NCBI GenBank assembly: GCA_024304875.1
Contig: JAMWZF010000028.1
Coordinates: 1-16,587 of the forward strand
Length of the DNA: 16,587 nucleotides
Direction of reading: 5' to 3'
Source of the DNA: Paracoccaceae bacterium
GTDB taxonomy: Bacteria > Pseudomonadota > Alphaproteobacteria > Rhodobacterales > Rhodobacteraceae
In this document: one piece after another, positions 7,964 through 15,480 of the stretch
Position numbering within the stretch: the stretch's first letter is position 1
Layout of the letters: every line of letters starts with the position of its first letter
The notes under the pieces: generated by a model
What the model was told of the DNA's origin: nothing
The model's input: only the letters and a program-made list of their open reading frames with translations
Databases searched by the model: none
Program-made: the position numbers and the translations under genes

Positions 7964-8056
7964 GGCGGTGAAGGACGGAATTTGAACTCCCGACAGGCGG
8001 ATTGCTGACCCACCCCGACCGTCACCGGGGAACGGCCTGTCCGGGATCGAATCCCG
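7964..8056 (-). other. Structured intergenic element with inverted repeats and a tRNA-3'-end-like tail
   Basis: Read on the minus strand, between the paoC stop and the MFS start, I find in order: a perfect 6-bp hairpin (8056-8051 with 8047-8042, loop TCG); directly after it a 7-bp stem GACAGGC/GCCTGTC (8041-8035 with 7998-7992) enclosing a 5-bp stem CCCCG/CGGGG (8030-8026 with 8017-8013); then CGGGA/TTCCG (7992-7988 with 7980-7976) around the 7-nt loop GTTCAAA; then CCTTCACCGCC. The tail resembles the T-loop and acceptor end of a Ser-type tRNA, and GGTGA at 8026-8022 can pair with TCACC at 7971-7967. The T-stem does not pair properly and the length is too short for a tRNA. It could be a decayed tRNA or attachment-site remnant, a processed RNA, or a terminator/leader without a T-tract. 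Confidence 0.4.
8042..8056 (-). terminator. Hairpin just past paoC, possible transcript end
   Basis: A perfect 6-bp inverted repeat, CGGGAT and ATCCCG with a TCG loop, lies 26 nt beyond the paoC TAA. There is no run of T after it, so it is not a classic intrinsic terminator. It could protect the 3' end of the pao transcript or act with Rho. It is also the first stem of the larger structured element. Confidence 0.35.
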
Positions 8057-8081
8057 AGACCAGGCTGCTCGAAGGGGTGCC

Positions 8082-10265
8082 TTAAGGCGCAAGCGACGAG
8101 ATCACCCGGTCCGGCAAGGCGGGGCAGTCGTAGGTCCGATGCCCGGTCGCGTGGGAGATCGCGTTGATCACCGCCGCGCCCGCGCCAGAGATGCCGAGTT
8201 CGCCGATCCCCTTCGTCTGGATCGGGTTCGCCCAGTCGTCGCGCTCTTCGAGAAAGACGACCTGCATGTCTCCGGGCACGTCGGCATGCGACGGGACATG
8301 ATAGTTGGCGAGATCGCGGGTCACGACATGTCCGTCCCGCGCGTCGCTCTGCACCTCTTCGGTCAGCGCCGTGCCGATACCCCAGATCATCCCGCCAAGC
8401 GCCTGGCTGCGGGCCGTCTTCTCGTTGAGGATGCGCCCCATCGACATGACGGCCAGCATCCGGCGGACGCGAACTTCGCCCGTCCATTCATTCACAGCGA
8501 CCTCGGCGAAATGCGCCCCGAAACCGGCCGAGAAATGGCTCTCGTCCGTCTTGCCGGCCTCGATCTCCGCTTCGCCGACAAGCTCTTGGTCGATCAGCTC
8601 CGACAAGTCGGCCTCGCGGTTGTCGCCCCGCGCCCGTCCGTTCTGAAGCGTCAGGGCGTCTTCCGGACAGCCCAGCTTGCGAGCGATGTCCCGACGGATC
8701 CGCTTCGCCGCCAGAAATGTCGCGGACCCGGCCGAACTTGCGCCGAAGGATCCGCCCGAGCCGGAGGCCCCCGGCAGGTCGGAATCACCGAGCCGCACAT
8801 CGACCCGGTCCGGCGACAGCCCCAGCATTTCGCCGGCAATCTGGGACAGGATCGCGTAGGTGCCGGTGCCGATATCGGTCATGTCGGTCTCGACCACGGC
8901 CCGATCGCCCTGCAGGCGGACGCGTGCCGCCGATTTCACCAGCATGTTGCTGCGGGCGGCCGAGGCGACGCCCATCCCGATCAGCCAGTCCCCCTCGCGG
9001 CGCGTCCCGCGCGTCCAGCGATCCGCCCAGCCGAACCGCGCCGCGCCGTCCTGCAGACAGTCGGCAAGACGGCGGGTGCTGAAGGCGCGCCCGTCCATCG
9101 GGTGGGTGTCGGGAAGGTTGTTCAGCCGCAACTCGACCGGGTCGACGCCCAGTTCGTCTGCCAGCTCGTCCATGGCCGCTTCCAGCGCCACCATGCCGAC
9201 GGCCTCGCCCGGAGCGCGAACGGACCCTGCGGGCGTGGCCGCGATGCGTGCGACGGTCTGCGTGAAACTGAGGCCGTCCGCGCGGTAGAGGAACTGCGAT
9301 GCCTGGCTGACCGGTTCCGCGAACCCTTCGCCATCGAGGTTGGACACCCGGTCGTCGTGGGAGAGCGCCAGCAGCTGCCCGTCCTTCGATGCACCCAGGC
9401 GGACCCTCTGTCTGGTCTCCGACCGGCGCAGGACCGCGTCGAACACGTTCTGCCGCGACATGACGACCCGTACCGGGCGGCCCAGCTTTTCGGAAGCGAT
9501 GGCGGCGGCGACGGCCTCCGGTCCGAGGCCCAGCTTGGATCCGAACCCGCCGCCCACGAAGGGGGACAGGATGCGCACCCGGTCGGCGTCGATGCCGAGC
9601 GTATCGGCCAGCTCCGCCTTGTTGAACCTGACCATCTGGAGGGAACTGCGGAGTTCGACCCGACCGTCGGTCCACTCGGCGATCGCGGCATGGGGTTCCA
9701 TCGCCGCCGAGACCTGCGAGGGCGTGGTGTATGTGCGGTCCAGTCTGACATCGGCCTTGGCCCATGCGGCGTCGAAATCGCCGGCTGTCTCGGGGTCGCC
9801 CACCTCGGTATCCGGCGTGGCGTCGGGGTCCGAGGCGGCGTCTTCCTTCCGGTAGGTCACGACCAGCCGCTGCGCCGCATCGCGCGCGGCTTCGAATGTC
9901 TCGGCAACGACCACGGCAATCGGCTGACCGTGGTAGTGGACGTCGTCGCCGGGCTGAACCGGCGCTTCCCCGGCCATCCCCTGGGCCGGATTGCGGGTCA
10001 TGCGCGGGTCGGTCACGACCTCGATCACGCCGTCCAGGTCCATGACGGACGCTCGGCCGATGTCGGTGACCCTGCCACGGCTGATGGTCGCCCGGACCAG
10101 GACACCGTGGGCCATGCCCTCGACCTTGTGATCCGCCGCGTAGCCCGCGGTGCCGGACACCTTCCTGGCACCGTCGGGACGGTCCATCGGGGTGCCGATG
10201 ACGCCCTGTTTCGTTTCGTCCAGCACGCGCGGCTGGGGCTCGTCCATCGTGAAATGGTCTTTCAT
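8082..10265 (-). CDS. paoC: Molybdenum-cofactor subunit of PaoABC-type aldehyde oxidoreductase (xanthine dehydrogenase family)
   Basis: A 727-residue subunit that binds the molybdopterin cofactor and oxidises the substrate, in this family usually aldehydes to acids. An N-terminal aldehyde-oxidase/xanthine-dehydrogenase hammerhead domain (about 30-150, VSGTAGYAADH onward) is followed by the two Moco-binding domains. Landmarks are SPFVGGGFGSKLG, ATPAGSVRAPGEAVGM, GSGGSFGASSAGSA and KGIGELGISGAGAAV. The Glu of GELG, about residue 689, fits the catalytic glutamate of the family (E692 in E. coli PaoC, of nearly equal length). The ATG is preceded by GAGGA with 7-nt spacing and overlaps the paoB stop by 4 nt. 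No export signal is seen. Resemblance is closer to PaoC than to true xanthine dehydrogenase. No XdhC/PaoD-type chaperone gene lies in this window, so maturation must rely on one elsewhere. Actual substrate unproven. Confidence 0.93.
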   Translation of the reverse strand: MKDHFTMDEPQPRVLDETKQGVIGTPMDRPDGARKVSGTAGYAADHKVEGMAHGVLVRATISRGRVTDIGRASVMDLDGVIEVVTDPRMTRNPAQGMAGEAPVQPGDDVHYHGQPIAVVVAETFEAARDAAQRLVVTYRKEDAASDPDATPDTEVGDPETAGDFDAAWAKADVRLDRTYTTPSQVSAAMEPHAAIAEWTDGRVELRSSLQMVRFNKAELADTLGIDADRVRILSPFVGGGFGSKLGLGPEAVAAAIASEKLGRPVRVVMSRQNVFDAVLRRSETRQRVRLGASKDGQLLALSHDDRVSNLDGEGFAEPVSQASQFLYRADGLSFTQTVARIAATPAGSVRAPGEAVGMVALEAAMDELADELGVDPVELRLNNLPDTHPMDGRAFSTRRLADCLQDGAARFGWADRWTRGTRREGDWLIGMGVASAARSNMLVKSAARVRLQGDRAVVETDMTDIGTGTYAILSQIAGEMLGLSPDRVDVRLGDSDLPGASGSGGSFGASSAGSATFLAAKRIRRDIARKLGCPEDALTLQNGRARGDNREADLSELIDQELVGEAEIEAGKTDESHFSAGFGAHFAEVAVNEWTGEVRVRRMLAVMSMGRILNEKTARSQALGGMIWGIGTALTEEVQSDARDGHVVTRDLANYHVPSHADVPGDMQVVFLEERDDWANPIQTKGIGELGISGAGAAVINAISHATGHRTYDCPALPDRVISSLAP

Positions 10266-11266
10266 CCGTGCGTCCTCGCGATGTCGGTGCCCGTGGCGTC
10301 GCCCAGCCCGGTCAGCTGGCGCAGGGTGGCGATGAAGGTTCGGCGCAGGAGGGTGCGCTTGTAGTCGGTGTCGGGATGGGGCGCGCTGTCGGGCACCAGA
10401 CGATCGGCCGCGCGCTGGAACAGCGCGTCGGACGGCCGTTCGCCCTCGAGCATCGCGACGACATCATGGTCCATCCAGGGGTGCGGCGCGACGCTGCCGT
10501 AGGCGAGGCTGACGTCGGACATGGTCTCTCCGTCCATCGTCACCGATCCCGCGACAGAGACGAGCGCGAAGGCGTAGGAGGCCCTGTCGCGGACCTTGCG
10601 GTAGGTCTGACGCGCGCCCTCCAGGGGGCGTGGCAGGACCACGGCCGTGATCAGGTCTCCCCGGTCCAGGACGGTCTCGATGTCCGGGCGGTCGCCCGGT
10701 CCGCGGTAGAAGTCATGGATCGGGACACGCCGCCTCCTGCCCTCGGCGCCGCGGATCTCGACCTCGGCCTGCAGGGCCGCGAGAGCGACCGCCATGTCCG
10801 ACGGATGGGCCGCAAGGCACTGGTCCGAGGTCCCGAACAGGGCGAGCATCCGCCCGGCCCCGCCGCGCGCGGCGCATCCCTCGCCGGGGCTGCGTTTGTT
10901 ACAGGCCTGGGAGGTGTCGTAGAAGTAGGGACAGCGGGTCCGCTGAAGGAGGTTGCCGCCGGTCGTCGCCTTGTTCCGGATCTGCGCCGAGGCGCCGGCA
11001 AGGATGGCCCGTGACAGAAGCGGCCATCCGGCCCGGACGCGCGCGTCGTTGGCGAGCATGGTATTGGTGACAAGAGCCCCGATGCGAAGCCCGTCATCTT
11101 CGGCCTCGATCGTCGACAGTCCGTCGAGACGGGTGATGTCGACGACCGTGTCGGGCGTCATCACCTCGATCTTCATCAGGTCCAGCAGGTTGGTGCCCCC
11201 GGCAATGATCTGTCCGGCGGCCGCATCGTCGAAGGAGGAGGCGCGGCGATAGTCGATCGGTCTCAT
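10262..11266 (-). CDS. paoB: FAD-binding subunit of PaoABC-type oxidoreductase with extra iron-sulfur cysteines
   Basis: A 334-residue flavin subunit (E. coli PaoB is about 318). FAD contacts of the CO-dehydrogenase/XDH medium-subunit fold are visible as IIAGGTNLLDL (about 20-30) and NKATTGGNLLQRTRC (about 98-112). A cysteine-rich insertion starts at RCPYFYDTSQACNKR and gives C112, C122 and C131, with C150 further on. This matches the additional [4Fe-4S] cluster characteristic of PaoB and a minority of related flavoproteins, and separates the enzyme from ordinary xanthine dehydrogenases. The subunit passes electrons from the Mo and 2Fe-2S centres to its acceptor. A GAGG lies 7 nt before the ATG, and the start overlaps the paoA stop in ATGA; the end overlaps the paoC start by 4 nt. 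This is therefore the middle gene of a tight three-gene operon. Confidence 0.93.
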   Translation of the reverse strand: MRPIDYRRASSFDDAAAGQIIAGGTNLLDLMKIEVMTPDTVVDITRLDGLSTIEAEDDGLRIGALVTNTMLANDARVRAGWPLLSRAILAGASAQIRNKATTGGNLLQRTRCPYFYDTSQACNKRSPGEGCAARGGAGRMLALFGTSDQCLAAHPSDMAVALAALQAEVEIRGAEGRRRRVPIHDFYRGPGDRPDIETVLDRGDLITAVVLPRPLEGARQTYRKVRDRASYAFALVSVAGSVTMDGETMSDVSLAYGSVAPHPWMDHDVVAMLEGERPSDALFQRAADRLVPDSAPHPDTDYKRTLLRRTFIATLRQLTGLGDATGTDIARTHG

Positions 11267-11766
11267 GTTTCGGCCTCGGACGCCATGAGGATCGCTTCCC
11301 GGATCAGCGGGTAGGCCGAGCACCGGCACAGGTTGCCCGACATCCGCTCTGCCATCTCGGCATCGGTCAGAGCCGCCCCGTCCAGATCGCCGCTCACGTA
11401 GGACGGCGCGCCCTCGCTCACCTCGCGGAGCATCGCCGTGGCCGACATGATCTGGCCGGGCGTGCAGTAGCCGCACTGATAGCCGTCCTTCTCGACAAAG
11501 GCCTTCTGAAGCGCCGAAAGCCGGTCCGGCGATCCGATCCCCTCGATCGTGGTGATGTCGTCGCCATCGTGCATCGCCGTGAGGCAGAGGCAGGAGTTCA
11601 CCCGCTCGCCGTTCAGGAGGATCGTGCAGGCGCCGCACTGGCCGTGATCGCAGCCCTTCTTCGTCCCGGGAAGTCCGAGGTCGTCGCGGATGGTGTCGAG
11701 CAGGGTGCGGCGCGCGTCATGCTCGACCTGATGCGAGCGTCCGTTCACGGTAAGGGTGGTCTTCAT
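11263..11766 (-). CDS. paoA: [2Fe-2S] subunit of PaoABC-type oxidoreductase, no Tat signal
   Basis: A 167-residue small subunit with the two expected domains. The plant-ferredoxin-like part has KKGCDHGQCGACT with C39, C44 and C47, and C59 in VNSC. The helical part has C98 and C101 in YQCGYCTPGQ, and C147 and C149 in NLCRCS. Together these hold two [2Fe-2S] clusters that relay electrons from the Mo centre to the FAD subunit. I start it at ATG 11766 because GCGGAG ends 6 nt upstream. Another in-frame ATG at 11772 has its ribosome site at zero spacing. The frame stays open upstream to 12084, but that extension has no RR-x-F-L motif or hydrophobic core and does not look coding. E. coli PaoA carries a Tat leader for periplasmic export; its absence here points to a cytoplasmic enzyme. 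First gene of the operon. Confidence 0.92.
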   Translation of the reverse strand: MKTTLTVNGRSHQVEHDARRTLLDTIRDDLGLPGTKKGCDHGQCGACTILLNGERVNSCLCLTAMHDGDDITTIEGIGSPDRLSALQKAFVEKDGYQCGYCTPGQIMSATAMLREVSEGAPSYVSGDLDGAALTDAEMAERMSGNLCRCSAYPLIREAILMASEAET

Positions 11767-11986
11767 CGGCATCTCCGCGGCGAAGGGTGTTGGCCGGCGC
11801 CGTCCACGCCGCCTCATCCGGCCCAACCCCCGCAGTGCCGACGGGTTCCAGTTTTTTGCCCCTGCCGCTGCCGCCGCCTGGCACGCCGGCTTCTTTCGGA
11901 TCCTTTCGTCCGAGACCGCGTGGCCGAACCGGCACGCGATGGCGCAGGTCCGGAGCGGAAGGTCGATGTCGGTCACGACGCACCGC

Positions 11987-12000
11987 GAATTGGTCAATTC
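11987..12000. promoter_or_regulatory. Candidate operator: perfect inverted repeat GAATTG-GT-CAATTC
   Basis: Two 6-base half-sites, GAATTG and CAATTC, are exact reverse complements separated by GT. They are AT-rich in otherwise very GC-rich DNA and lie between the divergent pao and ABC importer operons, 221 nt from paoA and 110 nt from the importer. The size and symmetry suit a dimeric one-component regulator such as a GntR-, TetR- or LysR-type protein. No regulator gene is in the window, so its partner is unknown. Confidence 0.35.
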
Positions 12001-12044
12001 AGCGCCATCGGACAGCCGCAGCCCGCAGCGCGCGCCCGTGATGC

Positions 12045-12074
12045 TGGACAGCTCGTCGCTATGGTCGGTAGTCT
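12045..12074 (+). promoter_or_regulatory. Weak candidate promoter for the ABC importer operon
   Basis: TGGACA (12045-12050, five of six -35 consensus bases) is followed after 18 nt by TAGTCT (12069-12074, three of six -10 bases). A start near 12081 would give a leader of about 29 nt, with AGGGAG correctly placed before the ATG at 12110. The -10 match is poor, so this is tentative. Confidence 0.25.
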
Positions 12075-12109
12075 CCTGGGTCATGCATACAGATAACAGG
12101 GAGACCTAC

Positions 12110-13699
12110 ATGACGAAGCGAACTGTTGCGCTTGCGGCGGCGCCCATCGCGATGACCGCCCTACTGGCCGGCCCTCTTTCGGCCGAAACCCTCAGGTGGG
12201 CGCGGGCGGCGGAGGCCCTGACCCTCGACCCCCATGCCCAGAACGAAGGCCCGACCACGACGCTGATGCATCAGATCTACGAGCCGCTGATCCTGAGGAA
12301 CATGGAAGGCGAGATGGTTCCGGCGCTCGCGACCAGCTGGGAGCCCTCCGAAGAGGACGGCAGCGTCTGGGTCATGACCCTGCGCGAAGGCGTGACATTC
12401 CACGGCGGCGAGGAATTCGACAGCTCCGATGCGGTCTTCTCGCTGAACCGGGCGATGTCCGAGACCTCGAACTTCAAGGAGCTTCTCAGCTCGGTCACCG
12501 AGGTCCGCGCCGCCGGGCCCTACACGCTCGAGATCGTCACCGACGGGCCGAACCCGCTGCTGCCCAACAACCTGACCAACATCATGATGATGGACCAGGG
12601 CTGGGCCGAGGCGAACGGCGCCGAGGCGGTGCAGGACTATGCCGCGGGCGAAGACACCTTCTCGGCGCGCAACACCAATGGCACCGGTCCCTACGTCCTC
12701 GAAAGCCGCGAGGCCGACGTGCGCACGGTGATGACCGCCAATCCCGACTACTGGGGCATCGGTGAGTTCCCGCTGGCGGTCTCCGAGATCGTCTTCACGC
12801 CGATCCAGAACCCCTCCACCCGGGTTGCCGCGCTCCTGACGGGCGAGGTGGACTTCATCCAGGACGTGCCGGTGCAGGACCTCGAGCGGGTCAATTCTGC
12901 CGACGGGATCGAGGTGATCACCGCGCCACAGAACCGCGTCATCTTCTACGGCCTCAACGTGGGCGCGGAGGACCTCGAGAACGACAGCGTCTCGGGCGCC
13001 AACCCCTTCGCCGACGTGCGGGTGCGCCGGGCGATCGACATCGCGATCAACCGCGAGGCGATCCAGCAGGTCGTGATGCGTGGCCAGTCCGAACCCGCCG
13101 GCGTCATCAACCCGCCGCCGGTTGCCGGCTGGACCGAGGAACTGGACGAATATCCCGCCTACGACGTCGCCGCCGCCCAGGCGCTGATGGAGGAGGCCGG
13201 CTACGGCGACGGCTTCTCGGTGCAGCTGGACTGCCCGAACGACCGCTACGTCAACGACGAGGCGATCTGCCAGGCGACCGTCGGCATGCTGGCCCAGATC
13301 GGCATCGAGGTGAACCTCTCGGCCCTGCCGCGGGCCCAGCACTTCCCGCTGATCGCCAATGGCGAGACCGACTTCTACATGCTGGGCTGGGGCGTTCCGA
13401 CCTACGATTCGGAGTACGTCTTCAACTTCCTCTACCACACCCAGACCGAGGGCCGCGGCAGCTGGAACGGCACCGGCTACTCCAACCCCGAGATGGACGC
13501 GATGATCGTCTCGCTCTCCTCCGAGGTGGACCTCGAGGCGCGTGACCAGATGGTCGCCGATCTCTGGGCCATGGCCGAGGAAGAGGTGATCTACATCCCG
13601 ATCCACAACCAGATCCTCAACTGGGGGATCGCCGATGGCTGGGAGACGGTGGTGGACGCCGACGACCAGGTGCTGTTCAAGTACTTCGCACAGAACTGA
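12110..13699 (+). CDS. ABC importer substrate-binding protein, family 5 (peptide/opine/nickel type), copy 1
   Basis: A 529-residue periplasmic solute-binding protein. The N-terminus has KR, then a hydrophobic stretch and a Sec cleavage site after PLSA, near residue 25. Family 5 (SBP_bac_5) hallmarks are TLDPHAQNEG, a VPALATSWEP stretch, LREGVTFHGGEEFDSSDAVFS, NTNGTGPYVL, VAALLTGEVDF, RVRRAIDIAINREAI and the NDRYVNDE segment. The mature protein has exactly two cysteines, C375 and C387, flanking NDRYVNDE; in the periplasm they probably form a disulfide. AGGGAG lies 6 nt before the ATG. It is the first gene of the importer operon and is followed by a strong hairpin, then a paralogue. Members bind peptides, glutathione, opines, nickel chelates or sugars, so the ligand is open. 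The divergent pao operon hints that it may be something the oxidoreductase acts on. Confidence 0.93.
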   Translation: MTKRTVALAAAPIAMTALLAGPLSAETLRWARAAEALTLDPHAQNEGPTTTLMHQIYEPLILRNMEGEMVPALATSWEPSEEDGSVWVMTLREGVTFHGGEEFDSSDAVFSLNRAMSETSNFKELLSSVTEVRAAGPYTLEIVTDGPNPLLPNNLTNIMMMDQGWAEANGAEAVQDYAAGEDTFSARNTNGTGPYVLESREADVRTVMTANPDYWGIGEFPLAVSEIVFTPIQNPSTRVAALLTGEVDFIQDVPVQDLERVNSADGIEVITAPQNRVIFYGLNVGAEDLENDSVSGANPFADVRVRRAIDIAINREAIQQVVMRGQSEPAGVINPPPVAGWTEELDEYPAYDVAAAQALMEEAGYGDGFSVQLDCPNDRYVNDEAICQATVGMLAQIGIEVNLSALPRAQHFPLIANGETDFYMLGWGVPTYDSEYVFNFLYHTQTEGRGSWNGTGYSNPEMDAMIVSLSSEVDLEARDQMVADLWAMAEEEVIYIPIHNQILNWGIADGWETVVDADDQVLFKYFAQN

Positions 13700-13706
13700 T
13701 CGCCTC

Positions 13707-13736
13707 GGGACCGCCGGCCCCCGCGCCGGCGGTCCC
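13707..13736 (+). terminator. Perfect 12-bp GC hairpin after the first binding-protein gene
   Basis: GGGACCGCCGGC (13707-13718) and GCCGGCGGTCCC (13725-13736) are exact reverse complements around a 6-nt loop, 7 nt past the stop. C-rich sequence rather than a T-tract follows, so read-through into the second binding-protein gene is expected. Such hairpins after binding-protein genes usually block 3' exonucleases or partly terminate, giving more binding protein than permease. Confidence 0.65.
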
Positions 13737-13812
13737 CTCCCCCCGGGTCATGTCCCGCGACGGCCCCGCTGGAGGCCGCATGCGCCCTGCCCGACCATGA
13801 CAGGAGCATCCG

Positions 13813-15357
13813 ATGAAGAAGACCCTGCTGACCACCGTCGCCCTGCTGCTGGCCCTGCCCGCCACGGCCGAGACCTTCCGCTGGGCCTCCACCACCGATC
13901 CGCAGACGATGGACCCGCACGCGGTCTCTTCGGCGCCGGTGCTGGGCTTTCTGAACAACGTCTACGAAGGCCTTGTCCGCCGCGGCCCCGACATGAGCAT
14001 CGAGCCGTCCCTGGCCACGGCCTGGGAACCGATCGGCGAGGGCGAGGGCTGGCGGTTCACACTCCGTGAGGGCGTGACCTTCCATGACGGCGCCGATTTC
14101 ACCGCCGAGGACGTGGTCTTCTCCTACGAGCGGGCCTCGTCGGAAGAGAGCGACGTGTCGAGCTGGTTCGCCCCGGTGTCGGAGGTGGTGATGGTGGACG
14201 ACTACACCGTCGACATCATGACCAGTTCGCCGCAGCCGCTGTTTCCCGACAGCATCGCCAACTGGATGATGATGGATGCCGGCTGGGCCGAGGACAACGG
14301 CGCCGCGCGTCCGTCCCGCGATACCGAGAACTTCGCGACCCGCAACGTCAACGGCACCGGGCCCTTCGTGCTGGCCAGCCGGCAGCCCGACCTCGAGACG
14401 GTGCTGACCCCCTTCGAGGGCTGGTGGGGCGAGGCCGACCACGGCATCACCGAGGCGATCTTCACCCCGATCCAGAACTCCGCCACCGCCGTCGCCGCTC
14501 TCCTGTCGGGCGAGGTCGACATGATCGAGCCGGTGCCGGTGCAGGACGCCGAGCGGGTCGATGCCAACGACGGCACCCGGGTGATCCGCGGGATCGAGAG
14601 CCGGGTCATCATGCTGGGTTTTCCCCATGATCGCGAGACCCTGCGCAGCGGCGCGCCGAACCCCTTCACCGACCCGGCGGTTCGCCAGGCCGTGGCCCAT
14701 GCGGTCAATGTCCCCGCGATCCTGCAGACGATCATGCGCGGCTCGGCCGAACCGGCCTCGCAGCTTGTCGCCGCCGGGACCAGCGGCTATTCGGAGGTCC
14801 ACGACGCCCGGCCCGAGTACGACCCCGAGCTGGCCCGCAGCCTGCTGGCCGAGGCCGGCTACCCGGACGGCTTCGAGTTCGACCTGTCCTGCACCAATGA
14901 CCGCTATCTCAACGACGAGAGCGTCTGCCAGGCCATCGTGTCCATGCTGGCCCAGGTCGGCATGACCGCGACGCTGGATGCGATGCCGGTGTCGAACTAC
15001 TGGCCCGAGCTTCGTGCGGACAACTTCGACATGTTCCTGCTGGGCTGGTCGCCGGGCACATTCGATGCCGAACACCCGATCCGGTTCCTCGTCCATACCG
15101 CGGGCGACCGGCTCGGCACCTGGAACTTCGGCGGCTATTCCAGCCCGCGCATCGACGAGCTCCTGCCCGTCATGCAGTCCGAGCTCGACCCCGAGGCGCG
15201 CCAGGCCGCGATGGACGAGGCGGCGGGCATCATCCAGGAGGACGTGGTCTACGTGCCGCTCTATGTCCAGCCGCTGCTCTGGGGCGTGCGGGACGGCGTC
15301 GAGGTCACCCAGCGTCCGGACAACTTCTTCATCCTGCGCTGGGTCCGGATGGACTGA
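13813..15357 (+). CDS. ABC importer substrate-binding protein, family 5, copy 2 (tandem paralogue)
   Basis: A 514-residue paralogue of the preceding protein. The Sec signal MKKTLLTTVALLLALPATA is cleaved before E20. Shared segments include TMDPHAV, PSLATAWEP, LREGVTFHDGADF, MMMDAGWAEDNGA, NVNGTGPFVL, FTPIQN, ALLSGEVDMIEPVPVQD and NDRYLNDE, so descent from one ancestor by duplication is clear, although many ligand-pocket-region residues differ (for example LGWSPGTFDAEHP here versus LGWGVPTYDSEYV in copy 1). Only two cysteines occur, C360 and C372, with the same spacing as in copy 1. AGGAG lies 6 nt before the ATG. The 113-nt gap to copy 1 holds the GC hairpin. Two binding proteins serving one permease pair would widen or tune substrate range; alternatively copy 2 may be the main one, being nearest the permeases. 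Confidence 0.93.
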   Translation: MKKTLLTTVALLLALPATAETFRWASTTDPQTMDPHAVSSAPVLGFLNNVYEGLVRRGPDMSIEPSLATAWEPIGEGEGWRFTLREGVTFHDGADFTAEDVVFSYERASSEESDVSSWFAPVSEVVMVDDYTVDIMTSSPQPLFPDSIANWMMMDAGWAEDNGAARPSRDTENFATRNVNGTGPFVLASRQPDLETVLTPFEGWWGEADHGITEAIFTPIQNSATAVAALLSGEVDMIEPVPVQDAERVDANDGTRVIRGIESRVIMLGFPHDRETLRSGAPNPFTDPAVRQAVAHAVNVPAILQTIMRGSAEPASQLVAAGTSGYSEVHDARPEYDPELARSLLAEAGYPDGFEFDLSCTNDRYLNDESVCQAIVSMLAQVGMTATLDAMPVSNYWPELRADNFDMFLLGWSPGTFDAEHPIRFLVHTAGDRLGTWNFGGYSSPRIDELLPVMQSELDPEARQAAMDEAAGIIQEDVVYVPLYVQPLLWGVRDGVEVTQRPDNFFILRWVRMD

Positions 15358-15421
15358 CGATCGGGCCCGGCCCGGCTGCCGACACGGCACCGGACCGGCG
15401 CTCATTGCGGTTGGTGACATC

Positions 15422-15438
15422 GCCCCGGGTTCCGGGGC
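15422..15438 (+). other. Small GC hairpin between binding-protein copy 2 and the permease gene
   Basis: GCCCCGG and CCGGGGC pair perfectly around GTT within the 123-nt gap at 15358-15480. No T-tract follows, so it is probably an RNA-stability or attenuation element rather than a full terminator. The permease ribosome site GGGAG (15472-15476) lies 34 nt further on. Nothing else is visible in the gap. Confidence 0.4.
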
Positions 15439-15480
15439 AAGCTTCAGGACGGACAAGAAGCCGCCGATGACGGGAGACCG

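Larger units (their letters stand above)
11767..12109. promoter_or_regulatory. Divergent control region between paoABC and the ABC importer operon
   Basis: These 343 bases hold no gene that I can support. Open frames cross it on both strands, but they lack ribosome-binding sites and recognisable domains and are expected from the GC bias. It must contain the promoters of both divergent operons. The part nearest the importer (about 11985-12105) is less GC-rich and holds an inverted repeat at 11987-12000, a weak promoter-like pair and the ribosome-binding site AGGGAG at 12098-12103. The pao-proximal half (11767-11980) is GC-rich and shows nothing clear. Confidence 0.5.

Noticed and set aside
7976..7992. 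tRNA-Sec or opal-suppressor anticodon arm (loop GTTCAAA)
   Set aside because: The 5-bp stem and 7-nt loop fit, but no T-arm or acceptor follows in the 3' direction. The loop is better read as a degraded T-loop or a plain hairpin.
7964..8026. Functional tRNA on the minus strand
   Set aside because: The T-stem does not pair, the body is about 12 nt too short and no anticodon arm is in the right place. It was kept only as a tRNA-like element.
8139..10364. 741-codon plus-strand frame opposite paoC
   Set aside because: It is antisense to a gene with full Mo-hydroxylase motifs, lacks any domain and reads like a mirrored frame.
11767..12084. N-terminal extension of paoA, or a separate small gene, upstream of 11766
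   Set aside because: The frame is open, but there is no ribosome site at its first ATG, no Tat motif and no recognisable domain. A faint PilZ-like look (GLRLSDGAEL) was too weak to support.
13591..15456. 621-codon minus-strand frame opposite binding-protein copy 2
   Set aside because: It is rich in His, Gly, Arg, Asp and Val without domains, and is antisense to a clear family 5 binding protein. A similar frame lies opposite copy 1 at 12161-13606.
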